DNA of 64,000 bases from Trichobilharzia regenti. Its lineage: Eukaryota; Platyhelminthes; Trematoda; Strigeidida; Schistosomatidae. Location: NCBI GenBank assembly GCA_944472135.2, contig CALYDD020000433.1:62001-126000 (forward strand). Direction: 5' to 3'. The notes beneath the pieces were generated by a model. The model saw only the letters and a program-made list of their open reading frames with translations. It was not told the origin of the DNA and ran no database searches. This document shows positions 11,985 to 25,065 of this stretch, one piece after another. Each line of letters begins with the position of its first letter. The first letter of the stretch is position 1. A program made the translations under genes and the position numbers.

Positions 11985-12590
11985 GCACCCTCTTCCTAGC
12001 CTAATGATGACCTAGGTTTCACACGTACGTTTACTTCTCCAAGGCAACGCTCAGTCTAATCCTGATTGCTGATTCCAGAACCTTAGTTATTGTCTCAGTA
12101 CGGTTGTCTCCCTTCTTATAAGCTGGGACAATCAGTTATTTGCACCAGTCCACCGGGAGTCCGTCTGGTTCCCTCATATTACCTAATGTCTTTGTTAAGT
12201 CAATCAGCAGAGCTCATCATCGTCCCTGATCACCTCTGGAATCACTTCATCAAGTGAAACTACCGTATCTCGTTTCAGATTAGATACAGCTTTTGTAACT
12301 TCCGTTTAAGTCGGATGGCCAACACCCCATTCAGGTGAATGTTGGATTCAGGGCGCATCAGGCATGGTCGTAGACCAGTTGAATTGCTCCTGTAAGTGTT
12401 TTCTCCGGCGTTTTAGTTAACCATACTAAGATGTGACTAATGTACTGCTTTTCTTGGCTGACTCCACTAAACGACTGCTGATCAGCCTTTATTTCCTCGA
12501 CACACATGATTTCCATATCCCCTTTCAGAAACCTAGTAACTTGTGCTTCCCATTCTGGTTGGATTAGAGGGCATACCGTTTCATGTCAGT
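11985..12590 (-). pseudogene. Decayed RTE: linker and N-terminal RT part
   Basis: Minus-strand motifs in mixed frames: QPEWEAQVTRFLKGD (linker) and DGLPVDWCK, LIVPAYKKGDNR, then KVLESAIRIRLS. They align with [17 protein letters not shown] in the intact RTE frame at 45454-47034. Multiple stops make it non-coding. The duplicate is at 39281-39886. Confidence 0.65.
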
Positions 12591-12789
12591 TGAAGATTTC
12601 TTCAGTGTATAACCAATTCATCAACCTCCATTTCGTTATTCCCACATTTACATAGTTATAGGTTACTGACCGTCTGTCACTGTCTGCCAGAAATCCTTGT
12701 TTCTTATCATCCATTTCTAGCCAGGCAGTTGATACTGTGCATACAGGAAAGGGTTTGCGTGTAAATGAAATCCTGCAGTGAGTAGTTGG

Positions 12790-13020
12790 AAGGGCGCTCA
12801 TGCCAAATGTCTGAACCTTTCGATTTTTCCGATTGATATCGACTGATGGTTGTGTGACATGAAACATAAATCATCCGCAAAATGCAGATCCTCTAGGGTG
12901 TATTTGTCAGCCAAACATACGCCCATCTTCCAAGCCGTAGTAACAATCGCATGATCCAGGAATATCACAAAAAAAAATGTAGCCGTCTTTGTCTTAAATG
13001 CCATCTTCACTGCGTGGTCC
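12790..13020 (-). pseudogene. Decayed RTE fragment with FADD motif
   Basis: The minus strand reads TLEDLHFADDLCFMSHNHQS, the RT motif C region (FADD box) of an SR2-like RTE, preceded by a FLDHAIVTT block. It sits upstream of an RT N-terminal fragment on the same strand, so the order is scrambled and two separate remnants are involved. The duplicate at 40086-40316 keeps the same motif. Confidence 0.65.
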
Positions 13021-13079
13021 TCCGGTGTGAATTATTTGCTATATAGCATCTTCATATAGCTGTTGAATGATTTTTGATA

Positions 13080-13490
13080 AATGTATGTTTGTGGAATAAA
13101 CATCAAACTCTCACTGACCCCTTCAATTGAAGACTTGAGAGTAAATGAATCGTTAGTGTCGTCCAGTGCTGACTTTATATCGACAATCCCCACAGACAGA
13201 TCTGGTTATCTGAACAGAATTGTAAAAGACAGTCATCACAATGAAAAGTTACAGATTACTTACTTCAGTGTAGATACTTTCTGAACTAGCTAACCTTCAC
13301 TACTTGATGACTGAAACCACATGCTAAAATGACTATGTCTGAGAGTTGCCCTATTGGCAACAAATTGAGCAGCTTCATTCATCCAAACTGTAGTTAGTTG
13401 TTGTGTAGGAGGATATATGAAACGGAGATAATGACAATTCCTGTTTGGTTCTTTCAGCCAAACACTGTACACTAGAAAAGAATCGAGTAT
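13080..13490 (-). repeat. Dispersed repeat, RTE 3'-flank type
   Basis: The sequence shares ordered blocks with 16900-17330 and more weakly with 51890-52100: a tggttatctgaacag-like block, catgctaaaatgacta, and ggaggatatatgaaacggag. These regions lie downstream of minus-strand RTE C-termini, so this is probably RTE 3' UTR. Confidence 0.5.
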
Positions 13491-13498
13491 CATGTTTC

Positions 13499-13628
13499 AG
13501 CAGTCAAAGAGACAGGAAGATCCTTGCAATCGCAGAGACTTGTGCAATTCGAGTTTATAAACCAGGTCTCTGTGAACAAAAGGAGATGGTAGTCACTCTG
13601 AATCTAACATGGTGATACGTTTTACTTT
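13499..13628 (+). pseudogene. PLE C-terminal fragment
   Basis: The segment is about 80% identical by eye to 16310-16450 of the plus-strand PLE (shared words acttgtgcaattcgagttta and aaaggagatggt). It is the end of the GIY-YIG protein and is out of frame. It sits directly beside the C-terminal end of a minus-strand RTE. Confidence 0.65.
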
Positions 13629-13639
13629 ACTGTTGAGGA

Positions 13640-14445
13640 TTCCATTAACTGATGATAAAGCCATGTTTTGGTTTGACTACCAGTAGCTTCTTTTCAACCT
13701 GATGCTACGTCGGGGATAACATTGCCTGTCGAGGACGGCGATGGATAGGCATGCATGCGTAACACATGTCTTTACCAACTCAACCGGCGTAACTTCACAA
13801 CCTCGTTGATTTATTTCCCCTCCCGCCTACCTACCTAGCACCTCCATATTGCTCACATTATTACACCGCTTAACACGGGAAATAGAACGGAGGCGCCTGT
13901 GATCAAAGACAGCTGGCTAGCTAACCTTTTCATGTCTTCCACTCTAAATGGTCATCTTTCACAACCAGCTAAAAAGCCAGCCATGAAGCGTGACAAAGCG
14001 AACTGGTGCTGAGTAGTACACACGCCCTTTGGTCGACAGCCGGTTGGATATCGCTTCTACTAAGCCAGAGAGAGATGGCGTAAGTCGGCATATACCATAC
14101 GAGACTTCTGTGTCCGTGCAGAGACTTCTTCAGTGATCAAGCTGTTGGCACTGGCTGAATCAACTCCCCAAATAAGTGAAGTGGTCAACACGCTCTACCA
14201 CTTCACTACGGCGTATCTTTAAGCTAGGAGTCAATGTAGTCCAGTCAGTCGTGTAGCATCAGCTCACAATTGACAGCAACAGCATGAGCGAATCGCATGT
14301 CAAACATTCTAAGATTGCTGCTCAACTCAAAGTGTTCGGAAGACTCTGCTGCATTTTGTCAGCGTCTTCATCTAGGAGCAGGACTATATCATCCGCATAC
14401 TTCAAGTCAACCAGATTATTTCCCGGTGGAAAAATGTCCAAACTG
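13640..14445 (-). pseudogene. Decayed RTE (SR3-like), YADD to C-terminus
   Basis: In the minus strand, from 14440 downward: [60 protein letters not shown] and SQTKTW. Each aligns with the same order in the open frame at 45454-47034. Frameshifts and stops disable it. Its 5' side is cut at about 14445 by the start of the plus-strand PLE. The duplicate is at 40936-41742. Confidence 0.82.
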
Positions 14446-14449
14446 AAAG

Positions 14450-16870
14450 TAATTATTATTATGAGAAGAAAAGAAAAAGAAGAAATCACTTCATCCAAAA
14501 CCGCCGAATGAAATTTTCCCCGTGGATATATCTAATTATGTTCATAATTTATCTGATGTTTCCCTGTCAAAAAGAACAAGCAGAAATTCTGTCATTGGGG
14601 TTCATCTTCTGTGTTCCTATGAAAAAGATAAAGCGAATTGACATCGAATGCCAATTCGAAAATCTTTATGACCAACTTATGGGGCTACATGCTACATGCT
14701 GGTTGAAATCAAAGATAGTTGATATTACTCATCAATTTCGAATCAAGCCGACTAATCAAAAGTCGTATATCACCAAAGAATACTGAAGATCACTAAACAA
14801 GCTCCGAAAAGACAATACTCTTGTTATTTTACGAGGACAAAGCGTAGTGCTAATGAATAAGATAATCTCTAAAAAATGCATCAAATTCTGTCTGATGAAG
14901 CTGAATTCAAATTGGATGATCATGCAAAAGATCAAACATTGTCGACCGAAAGGAAAACTGTGCAGCATCTACGGCAACTCTTCAAAAACAAAAACATTGA
15001 TGAAAACACATATACAAATATCAAACCGATTGGGTCACGAATCCCAAAACTATACGGACGCGTTAAAATACACAAACCAGTAGCACCGATAAGACCCATA
15101 CTCTTGACGATAAACTCACCATACCACAAATTAGCACAGTGGCTATTTGAACTGTTGCAGCCCCTGCGGAAACGCTTCGGAACGTATATAGTTTCTGGTT
15201 AATTTCAGTCTGTCAAGCAAATTAAAGATTTCGATTGTATCTGATAACCATTTGGTCTCTTTCGATGTTACCTCCCTTTTCACAAATGTGCCAGTCGTTG
15301 AGACTTTCGACTTCGTATATAAAGAAGCTGAAGACATACCCATTCCAACATCAGAATTGAGGAAATTGCTACTTTTATGTACTAAAAATGTCCACCTCCA
15401 ATTCGACGGGCGTCTATTCCATCAAGGTGATGGTGTCGCAATGGGAAGCCATTTGGGACCAATTTTCGCAGACTTAAAAAAGTAACGCCTAGAAACCGGT
15501 ACCTTGCAGCAACATATACAGGAAACGGATGTATACCTAAGATATGTTGATGACATTTTTGTTGTCTATGAAAGCAGATCAAAAGCGGAAGACATTGTGA
15601 TAAAATTCAATTCATGCCATCCAAATCTCAATTTCACAGTAGAACACGAGGAAAACGATACTATTAAATTCCTAGACGTTTTTTCAGCCAAAATGATTGA
15701 TGGCACAATCGAAAGATCTATATTTAGATAGTCTTCATGGACAGGACAGTACATGAATTTCAAGAGCTTTGTTCTAATCCAGTATAAAAAGAACTTAGTC
15801 AAAACACTGTTCCATAGAGCACGAAAAATTTGTTCTGACAGCACTATTGAGCATGAAATAAAATCTCTGAAGGATATTTTATCTAAGAATGAATATACTG
15901 AGAAGTTCATTAATAAATTCTCCAAATATATTAGCCCCTGCAAAACAATCCAAACAGTTCCGAAGAAACCTGTCTGCCAAAAAAAAAAGAGATGACGTAC
16001 AGGAAGTAGTCAAACGAATACTCGACAAAGCCATCAAGAGAACTTATTATGCTGCAAAACTTGTTATCCTTAACACCACCAAGCGAGTACTTCAACAATC
16101 TGGGGACGACCAGTCGCCAATCCTCGACACTTCAAACTGCATATATCAATTTGAGTGTGATTGTGGCAGCAAATACATAGGTTGTACGGAAAGGCGATTG
16201 TCTACTCGTATGATGGAGCATTCGCCAAAATGGTTGAAAACAGCTGAGTGCCAAAATCCTCAATAACAAAACATCTTGTGGATTACGGACATGCTATCGA
16301 CGCGGTCAAGTCATTCACCATCGTCAGCGAACAAAGAAACAAGAAGATGCTTTCAATTGCGGAGGCCTGTGCAATTCGAATTTATAAACCAGCTCTCTGT
16401 ATACAAAAGGAGATGGTCATGAATCTGAATCTACCATGGTAATACGTTTTACTTATTATTCTCTACTTGTTATTACTATTATTCTACCTCTTCTTCTTAT
16501 TGTTATTATTATTCTTGATTCATTTAAAACTATGCTTTATCAGTAAGATTATCTTAACTCACTTCAACACTAATATTATTGTTATTATAACTATTACTAT
16601 TGATATTAATCTGTTTGCAATTCTCGTTATATTCCAAGATGACTAATTGTTTAACTAAGTGATGTAATTGAAGCGTAATGCAGTTTATCTTATTTTTGAT
16701 CTCTCATACTCTCTCTCGCCTTATCTATTTGAACATGACCTGGAAAAAGTTCGCACGTATCTTTCTGCATGACTAATTCAATGTAGTTTATTTGCTCGCT
16801 TATCAGTCTTATATCTCCCAATGTATTATCAAAAGTATATATATCCGTGTATGCAGAGTATTCAGCTGAC
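14450..16870 (+). mobile_element. Penelope-like element with RT and GIY-YIG remnants (copy 1)
   Basis: Plus-strand PLE about 2.4 kb long. Motifs in order: an N-terminal domain (RIDIECQFENLYDQL, 14640-14786), TLVILR (14818), GSRIPKLYGRVKIHKP and RPILLTINSP (RT), FDVTSLFTNVP (15263), DGVAMGSHLGPIFADL (15429), RYVDDIFVVY (15541, catalytic DD), FLDVF, then GIY-YIG (IYQFECDCGSKYIGC, 16141) and the C-terminus ending at 16442. In-frame stops or frameshifts occur near 14784, 15200, 15484 and 15729. The protein would join RT and a GIY-YIG nuclease, as in canonical PLEs. Confidence 0.9.
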
Positions 16871-16899
16871 GAGTTCTACTGAAATTTCATGAATTCATT

Positions 16900-17890
16900 A
16901 GAGTTATTTGTGTCTACCGCCTACTTGATGTCAGCAGTCACCACAGTCAGATGGTTATCCGAACACAATCGCAAACGATAATCACAATAGTAAGTTCATT
17001 GTAATAAGGCACCAGGCGTCACTACGATATATCCTTTTTGAAATGGCTTACCTCACCTAATTGAGGACAGAAATCATGTACTAAGATGACTAAATCTGAA
17101 CGGCTTCTGCTAATATGTACCCTTTACTTGTCCAAAACTGCGTTTAGGTGGTGTATAAGCGGAGATTATGAAATGGTATCAATGGGCACCACTCTGTCTG
17201 TCTCCTTCTACCGGATAACACATAGACGCCTGTTTGCCGAAAGCCCGGAATACTAGAATTCTGGCTAATGAGGTCCCCTCTTCTACTCGGCCTAGTGTCT
17301 TGAGTCTGAAATCTCCAAAATTAAGTTAATGACGTGGTTTGAAGAAAATAGAAACAGTGTCTCACTGGATCAAGCCGTTAGTAAACATAGCAGAACATTT
17401 GTGGGTATAGCGCGCGTTGGGTCATTCTGTTTGTCTGTCTGTTTTCGACATAGAACTTTGCATATATGTGCGGCAGTTCAAGTCGCCACACTTCATGTAG
17501 CACACAAAGCAAGAGGAGAAAGTAGAAGAGATGCATAGTAGAGACAGTAAACAGAGGAGTGAGACAAAGGAATAGTAATAACGAAGAACAATATAGTTTC
17601 ATTGGGAATCATAAGTCACAAGGAGTGGATGCATCTTCGCCAGGCATTGAGAACGATTTTAAGCCATATCACCAATTGTTTCCAGCCATTGGTTTTTACC
17701 GTCCTGAGGACCCCAACCAAGAAGTCTACACCTTCCTACGTGGCTTAAACTAACTATTGTGGATTTCATTGACTGGTGCTGTTTTTATTTGACCTCCGCT
17801 AGTTTTTTTCCAGCCTGACCCTATATCAGCTAACATTGGGTCATTGAGATATAGAAGCCAAACCATCACGGAAAGGTAACAGTTGCCGGT
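16900..17890 (-). pseudogene. RTE (SR3-like) C-terminus and 3' flank
   Basis: The minus strand from 17850 to 17610 encodes in mixed frames ADIGQAGK, HQSMKS, HVGRC, and [11 protein letters not shown], matching the end of the 45454-47034 protein. Its 3' flank (17380-17600) matches the 3' flank of that RTE (47160-47270), for example ctttgtgtgct and agttctatgt. It extends toward 16900 as repeat-like sequence. Confidence 0.7.
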
Positions 17891-17942
17891 GTGAAAATAC
17901 TTTTCAATGAAAACTTATCCATCTGCTTAGTGTTTATCAATT

Positions 17943-18939
17943 CTGCTGCTCACTATCATTGTGTAGACTCATCATCATACTATGTTTAGGTTGCCTCAAC
18001 TATTCTTTCTGATTACAGTGCACATCTAGCAGCAGATTATTGCTCTTGTGATTGTCACATGCATTACGCAGACTGTTAGAAGATAAGCACGTTAACAATC
18101 CAATCAGTTCCCTGGATTGGGTCTCACCACCATCTTGTAAGAGAGCTGGGACCGATAGTCTGGTTCAGGTACCTTGCAGCATTTCATCAAAATGCAGTTT
18201 CTCTCAGATCTCCGCTTTGTTTGGAGAATCTGTTTTAACCAACCACGGCATACTGTAACTAACAGTATTGCGTAACAGCAATGTAGGCCAGCTAACCTGC
18301 CACTTAGTGCTCTACCCAGCGCCCCAGGCATTTATTTCTTTAGGTTGTTAATCAACGTGCCTTCCACTTCGTGGGCATCATGCTTCTTGCTGCCAGTAGC
18401 CAGGAGAAACAGGGACAGCTTCCGGCTATTTCTAGATGCGGTTGCTGATTCCATCCCACACGCACCATCTTAACACCAGACTTCCCTGCCCTTACCTAAA
18501 CACCGTTTGATTTTAAACGTGAAAGCCATTGTGCACGCCGCCATACTTGCCATCCACCGGAACGGATCAACAGATGTTAAGATGCAAGGAAATAGTAGGA
18601 ACCCAATGGCCTTTAGTGGAGTATTCTTTCAAGACGAGTGCCCCTTTACTCACCATTGTCATAGTATATTGTAAGTGCAGCCAATGTTCGTCTATACTAT
18701 TTCGAGGGGGCTGTTGCTTGTGTGGGTTCTAGCTCGGTTTGTTACTTCTCAGATGTAGCAGGGACTACTAGATTACTTATGACGAACACGATCATCAGAT
18801 TGTAAAATGAACGTGACACACAGCAAAGCACAGTTGTAATCCAGACATGTGCTCTGTATGCACCCATATCATCGGAAACTGATAGCAACGTAATCTTTTT
18901 GAGTCAAGGATTGAGTTGCAGATGGAGAACGCCAGGTCG
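17943..18939. other. No recognisable gene
   Basis: Single-copy flank of the duplicon's right edge in copy 1. Only short frames without motifs were seen, with no splice-site-bounded coding blocks that I can defend. Confidence 0.45.
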
Positions 18940-20441
18940 TACTTTATTCCGAAAACAGTACTTATAATACAGAATAGAATTCTCAGCATTTGTCACAACA
19001 CCTTGCACCTGATTTACTCAAAATATAAATAAAATTAAAATTTAAAACAAAATTAAGCAGGGAAATTTGTCCATAAAAATATTCGAAGCATGAATTGAGA
19101 TCATTAAATATAATAATAAAAGTAGTAATAATAATAAAGATAATAACATTGAGTTTGTTTCAAACAGTAATGTCGAGTCAGTTTGGAAATTTTAGCATGC
19201 TATCATAAAGTATTGAATCTAATGTTCTGTCGATATGGCAGCATGGTGAGGGGAAATACAAAATTAACAGTTATAACACAGCTTAAATGGTGTTTACACT
19301 TACGAAAAATAAACAAATAAAGACAAAAAATTGAGAGGATTATAAATATAAGAAGAAGAACAACAATAAAGCTTGATGGTGTAAGGGTGGAGGAAAATGG
19401 TTTCTTTAGTAGTGCAAAGAAGGTTAATTAGTTAGTTCATGCCTAAAACTATTTTCATCACATGAAATACGTGCAGCCAAATATGGTTAGTGGAATTTTT
19501 ATACTTAGATGAACTTGTATAAAGTCTTTTGAAATCACTGCATGTTTTACCTGAAGAGACACAATGTTGGAGCTGTGGTGGATTCTCACAGTCTGACAAA
19601 ATTCCTTTAGCGAATCTGTTGCATGAAATCAAGTGCCTATCAGTGACAATGACAACGATGTGGCCTAATGGGATATCACTCGCATAACTTACAGTCTTCA
19701 GAGTTCTACGAAGTATGACATAGTCTTTTTCAATCAATCCAGGAGAAGAATAGGTAAGATGCACGAGTTGACAAACTGTAAGAGGAGGAGTTGGTTGAGT
19801 TATGCCTGAGGAGTGCCTTAACTGCTTAATGTAAAAGCCAGACAAGATTTTCTTTTAGAAATCACTAAGACATGGAAAGGCCAGGATAGTTATGGCAGTA
19901 GAAAGAATTAATCCAAGATAATTAACTTCAGACTTAATTTCTATATCAATTTTGAAACGGTCATAGGAACCAACAGCTTCATTTAACTTTCTTTTACTCA
20001 CATTGGAAACTGAAATTAACAGTCTGACATTTGGAAAGATTTAGTTTAAGGCCGTTACACGAAGACCATTTGCTAATTCCTGATAGAAAGCTGTTCATCT
20101 CAATACAGTCTAGTCTAGCTGGGAGTTAACAGACATTGAAATAGTTAGATCTTCGGAATACTTAACAAAGTTCATTTCATCATCAGAGTGATGCAAGTCA
20201 TGCAAAAAGAAAGAAAACAGAAAAGGAGAAATGACAGCACCTTGAGGGACACCAGCCTCAGTAAGCAACGAAGTCAACGACTTTCCCTGACTGATATTTA
20301 CAGTGTACTGGTTTCTTCCTGAGAAATAAGAATGCAGCCATTTGACAACCCAACAGTCAGTTTGAGTTTCACCAAGCTTGTTTAACAAAATGCCCCAAGG
20401 TACTGAGGCTAGCAGCCTCATTGCGTAGAAATAAACACCAC
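18940..20441 (-). mobile_element. LINE A, third copy
   Basis: Equivalent of 2393-3895. Loss of one A near 19836 shifts the C-terminal frame, leaving 19432-19845 open from a different start. The RT piece 20110-20421 is unchanged, including the disabled YSED motif. Confidence 0.87.
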
Positions 20442-20500
20442 TGCTACTGAAACTCCAAGCCTCTAGCTTGACGTCGCCCTATGTTCCACTTGGAACCTAA

Positions 20501-21006
20501 AGGAATAAACCAAAAAGTGTCAAGCCAGTAGTTCTATATGGTTCGGATACCTGACGTGTAATCAAAAGTATTTTTAATAGGTTACTGAAAACTTTCATCA
20601 ACAACTGTCTTAGCTTCACACTGAATATTAGATGACCAGAGAAGAGTGACAGTGACAAGCCACTCTGGTAACGAACCAACCAACGAATCCACTGTCAATC
20701 AGATATGCAGGAGAAAATGAAGGCAGATGGGATACTGTCTCAGAAGACCATTGAATGACATCATGTGTTAGGCGAATGAGTGAAATCCTAGTGGAAAACA
20801 GTGAACTGGGGGTCAAACAGTGGCGTGGGCGAGATCGTGTGTGTGTGTGTGTGTGTTTGAAGGGGGAGGCAAACGAAGGTATATGTGGATTTTTGTAGCC
20901 ACATAAAGGGGGCTGCAGAAAACTGCAGATGAGATGTGTGTGGTGTGCTGTTGATGTCTAAAGTTCCACTCTAGACCAAAAGAAATAATAATAAATACTC
21001 TCTGCG
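20501..21006 (+). pseudogene. SR2-like RTE 3' region, third copy
   Basis: Equivalent of 3955-4460 with the same motif remnants (VKPVVLYGSDT, TFINNCL) and the same (GT)10 tract at 20836-20855. Confidence 0.6.
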
Positions 21007-22511
21007 TCTGGTTAAAACATAGTCCTCATTGACTTCCAATATTATATTTGCTATCATAAACTTGGTGGACACATTACCCAAGGAAGTAAATAGTTGAGGG
21101 TTGTCTTCAGTTATATAGTCGAAACTCGATGTGGTAAACTTCTGAAGTTCTGGTTGAGCAACTTCATTGGGATGGATTTCGCCAAAGCGTGACGGTTAAA
21201 TCTCAAAGTAGAAAGCGTGTTTAATATTTGATCGTTTGGCAGGGAGGGTGGCGCATGCTGATCAGCAGATGTGGTAGTGGTCACAAATGTCAATCACTCC
21301 GATCTGTAGGACAGCAACATGCATTTTTTGACAGCTCGAGAATTAAACATCAGTCTGGAGTCTTAACAAAAGAATAATAATAATAAGGGTTGTACAGATC
21401 TAAATTATAAATAAAAAAGTGCTTTTGCTCCTACCATCTACAAGCCTGTTCAGCTTCTTGTCAATTTGCTACTCATTAGGCCCTACAGACATCTTACAGG
21501 TCAGCTTGTTCTACGGCTTCTAATTTTCCAGATTTTTGAATTCACTCCTCACTTAAATATCACTTACACACCCCACAATAATCTTTTTATTTACTCACTA
21601 TTATTCTCTACTTTATGTTAACTACCTAGGCCATTGTTAAAGCTAAAACTTGATCTTTGTTCATATCTGTTGCTTTCCCATAGTCTGGTTGCTTTGATTA
21701 GAAACACAACAACATCAATGTTTGAACAAGGCTATATCTTCATCGAAAACATCATACCAAATGTCTACTATCTTTTCAAGCACTATATAGCTTCTTCTTG
21801 TATTTGACTTGTAAATCTACTTCCAATAATGTATTATTCATGATTGCATTTTATACCATTTTGCAGCTGCGCAGAATTTTCTTCTCTTCCTGAGATAGCG
21901 TTCAATCACGTGGCGGCATAACACTCACTGTTCACTGGTTGACCATAACTATCAGCAGGAAACAGAACGAAATTTGGGTTGTCGCTCAACTTTGATGGTA
22001 ACCTTACAATCTAACATTTATAAGAACCTGCTCTAATTGCTTGTACAATAATTGAACAATTCAAACTTTTGAAAAAGTGTTAATATATGATACTTCAGGA
22101 ATGTAATTGATAAGATTACTGATCATGCCTGTTAAAATGGTATGCATTTCTCGTAAACTCACCTGTTTATACGAAATATAAATTAGTATTATTATTATAG
22201 ATCATAAAACCAGGGGAGTTGAACAGCAGAAAATGTAAAAGTTCTAATAACAAGTAACAAATAGTGTCCACTGACTGAGAGGTGGTTCTCGAGACTCATA
22301 ATCCCAGTGTGAGTTTTTGAGTTTCACTTAGAGCAACATTATTCACTGAAATGCACGTATATATCTAGCTGGCATTTCCAAAACAGGGAGAAATGCATAC
22401 CGTGGATTTCATAGCTAGCCATCAAGTTGAGCTCGGTGAAGCTTTCATTCTATAGGCCGATGGGAAGCAGATACTGATAATTTAGATTCACCGCAACAAT
22501 TTATTATATTC

Positions 22512-23882
22512 ATAATAATAATTTGCTTTGTTCCAAAACAGTACTTGTGATACAGAATGGAATTCTCAGCATTTTACTACAGTATTGCATTCAGTTAGTA
22601 CATTAACAATAAATAAAATTCTACATAGATTAAGGGTATTCTCAGTTAGTTTTGACAACAACATATTGGCATGTCTGTCGGCAGCAAAGCCAAAAGTGAA
22701 CAGAATGTTTGAAGATGTTGGAATAGTAGATGCTAACTAGCATATTTACTGGCGTAGGAGGTAACAAAAAGGTCGAGATATACAGAGTGTGAGAGAACGA
22801 AGAAGAATGTTTTAAATAGTTCTTGTAAGGAAGAGAGAAAAGGAAAAGAAAGAAAACGTTGTACCTATAGATGATATGAGTTGGAAAGACGAGGTCCAGT
22901 TGTTCTACTGACTATTTAATAAGTTAAAGGTTTCACGCCTAATGCATCCTTTATCGCACAGAACACGAGCTAAGTAAGGTATGGTTGAGTTTTTGTACTT
23001 ACTAGTGCGCGAATATAGTTTCCTATATAGGCTTCTGGTTTTCCCTGAAGAGATACATGGGGAGAGTTGTGAATGTAGAGGGTGTTGTGAGTCAGATAAA
23101 ATGGATTTCGCCCATTTTTCACATGAGTCCATGTGCCTGTCCACCAGAATATTAACAAGCTGGTTAAGTGGCACATTGCCTACCACCCTTCTGACAACCT
23201 TTAACATCCTACGTAATAAGATATAGTCTGTCTTCAGTAGCCAGCCTTGGAAAAACTAAGGCGAAACAATAGAGAATAATAGGCAGGATGCAAGAGTTAA
23301 CGAATCGTAGGAGTAAGGGTTGAGTTGGGTTATTCCAGAATGTCTTAACTTCTTGATGTAGAAGGCAGGACGGAATATTTTCTTAGAAATCATGAAGATA
23401 TGAGACGACGAGGAAAGATCAGCAGATAGAATGGCGCCCAGATATGTAATTTCCGACTTGGTCTCTATTTCAGTGCCATCAATGTTGCACACCTCGTGAG
23501 TGCTAACCAGTTTGTTTAGGTCAGATTTATGCGTAAAGGTGAAATTGACTTTTTGACATTTAGAGGGATTTAAGGTGGTAAAACCGTTTTACTTGGACGA
23601 CTGGCTGATTTCTGATAAAAAGCCGTTTAGTTTAGGGCAGTCACTTTGACATTTGATAGGCAAAGATACAGTAAGGTCGTCGGCATTTTTGACAAAGTTA
23701 ATGTCATTTGAAGGTGGTAAGTCATGTAGAAAGAAGAGAGAAGTGGGGAGAGTACAGCACCTTGGGGGACACCAGCTTCAGTGAGCACAGCATAGGAGGA
23801 TTTGCCTTTGTATACAGTGTACTGCATTCTGTTTGAGAAGTAGGAATGCAACCAGTTAGTGACCCAGGACTCAGTTTGTGTC
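22512..23882 (-). mobile_element. LINE B, third copy
   Basis: Equivalent of 5966-7331. It carries a 4-base insertion (ctaactagc for ctagc) near 22736 and an extra A near 22770, both outside the RT frames. Coding remnants 22905-23207, 23256-23492 and 23627-23851 are identical in sequence to those of copy 1. Confidence 0.87.
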
Positions 23883-24438
23883 AGGTGATAAGTGAGGCTG
23901 ATATGTCAACTATGTCTTAAAATCTATAAAAGGCACCTACCCCTGAATAGTTAAATGCGGTATGATTCAGTAACTAAACGATTAAAATCGTATAAACACG
24001 TGATCTGTAATTTGCATCCCCAGTCTATGTTACTATATCAACTAATGAATAATAAGACGGTGTTTTTAACTAACTGATATCCAACAATATAGATTTTCGC
24101 ACAGGAGCGTAAAGCTTCCGATTGTTCCACTCCATGTAAAACACAAAGGAAGCGAAAGAAAGGCATTCCGAAGGATTAAATTTGTACCTATACCTAAATC
24201 GTCACTGGATTGACACTGGAGGGTGTGTCGAATTTAGAACCATTGCTATTAACTCTCCTTTTTTTGAAAACTATGGAGAAATTACATATGAGCTGTGATT
24301 AATATTTGACCGGATAGTTGCAAAATAATTGAGCGCAGAGTGAGAGATTGCTGAATGAAATGTTGGAATTAATCATTTCAATTTCGCTGAGGTTTTAGAA
24401 ATTTAATTTTATAAATATGGAGAAATTACTTTTACTTA

Positions 24439-25065
24439 GTCCAACGATGGGCAACAAAAGGAGTGGTTGGTCTCCGAAACAAACCATATGATGAAAGGCT
24501 GAAGAAATTAGGCCTGTTCACACTTAGTTACCGTCGGCTTAGGGGGGATTTGATTACTGCCTACAAAATAACAAATGACCAGAATCACCCAAACAAAGGT
24601 GTTCTGCCGTTGAGTATGTATAGGCTCCCACGTGGAAATCCCAGAAGGATAGCTCACCAGAGGGCAAGGACCCGGGTGCGCTCCCACTTCTTTCCACTGC
24701 GGGTTTGTCGACCCTGGAATCCTTACCGGCAGATGTAGCTATGGCACCGTCTTTGGACGCCTTTAAGCGAAGGCTGGACAACCATGCAGCGATACAAGGA
24801 CTGCATCCAAATGGCCTATCTCCTTAAAATCGCATTTACCAATCAGGGTAGATAATTAAACTCGTCATTTTACTTCTTTACATTCTCTCCCGTCTTACTC
24901 TCCTGACAACTTATTAATATTATAATTACTATTATTATTATTACTATTACCGATATATATATTATTCTTCAAACTTAATGAGCTGACTGTTGTTACGTTT
25001 CCTATTTTCGTTTCTGTCTCTTAGTCTGAATAGCTTCACTAATTATATCTATTATTATTATTATT
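24439..25065 (+). pseudogene. CR1-clade (SR1-like) LINE 3' end
   Basis: The frame opens at 24439 with VQRWATKGVVGL, then YDERLKKLGL, RRLRGDLITAYKI and, after a frameshift near 24735, LPADVAMAPSLDAFKRRLD. This is the canonical C-terminus downstream of the RT in CR1-clade elements. It is a different family from LINE A, B and C. A TAA/ATT-rich end follows near 24900-25065. The element is 5'-truncated exactly at the end of the third core copy. Confidence 0.82.

Larger units (their letters stand above)
1..17942. repeat. Duplicon, copy 1 (left edge outside window)
   Basis: Bases 1-17942 align collinearly and in the same orientation with 27301-45449. The offset starts at 27300 and drifts by 1-4 bases through small indels, then jumps by about 210 where copy 2 carries a SINE. 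Homology begins at base 1, so the true left boundary cannot be seen. It ends after the shared word tatcaatt at 17942, beyond which the two copies continue into unrelated sequence. Identity is very high over the first 9-10 kb and visibly lower from about 10 kb onward. Confidence 0.97.
18940..24441. repeat. Third copy of the 5.5-kb core (2393-7890)
   Basis: This block matches 2393-7890 and 29693-35188 almost base for base. By eye I see about three small indels against copy 1: one A lost near 19836, a 4-base insertion near 22736, one A gained near 22770. Its left edge coincides with the 3' end of a minus-strand LINE. Its right edge falls at a plus-strand 5'-truncated LINE, as in the other two copies, but of a different family. 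No target-site duplication is visible at the ends. Confidence 0.95.

Noticed and set aside
16866..16884. ctgacgagttctactgaaa downstream of the plus-strand PLE (and the cgaaa variant at 44373) as a hammerhead ribozyme
   Set aside because: The box words are present but stem II is at most two base pairs and no stem III followed by a UH site can be formed.
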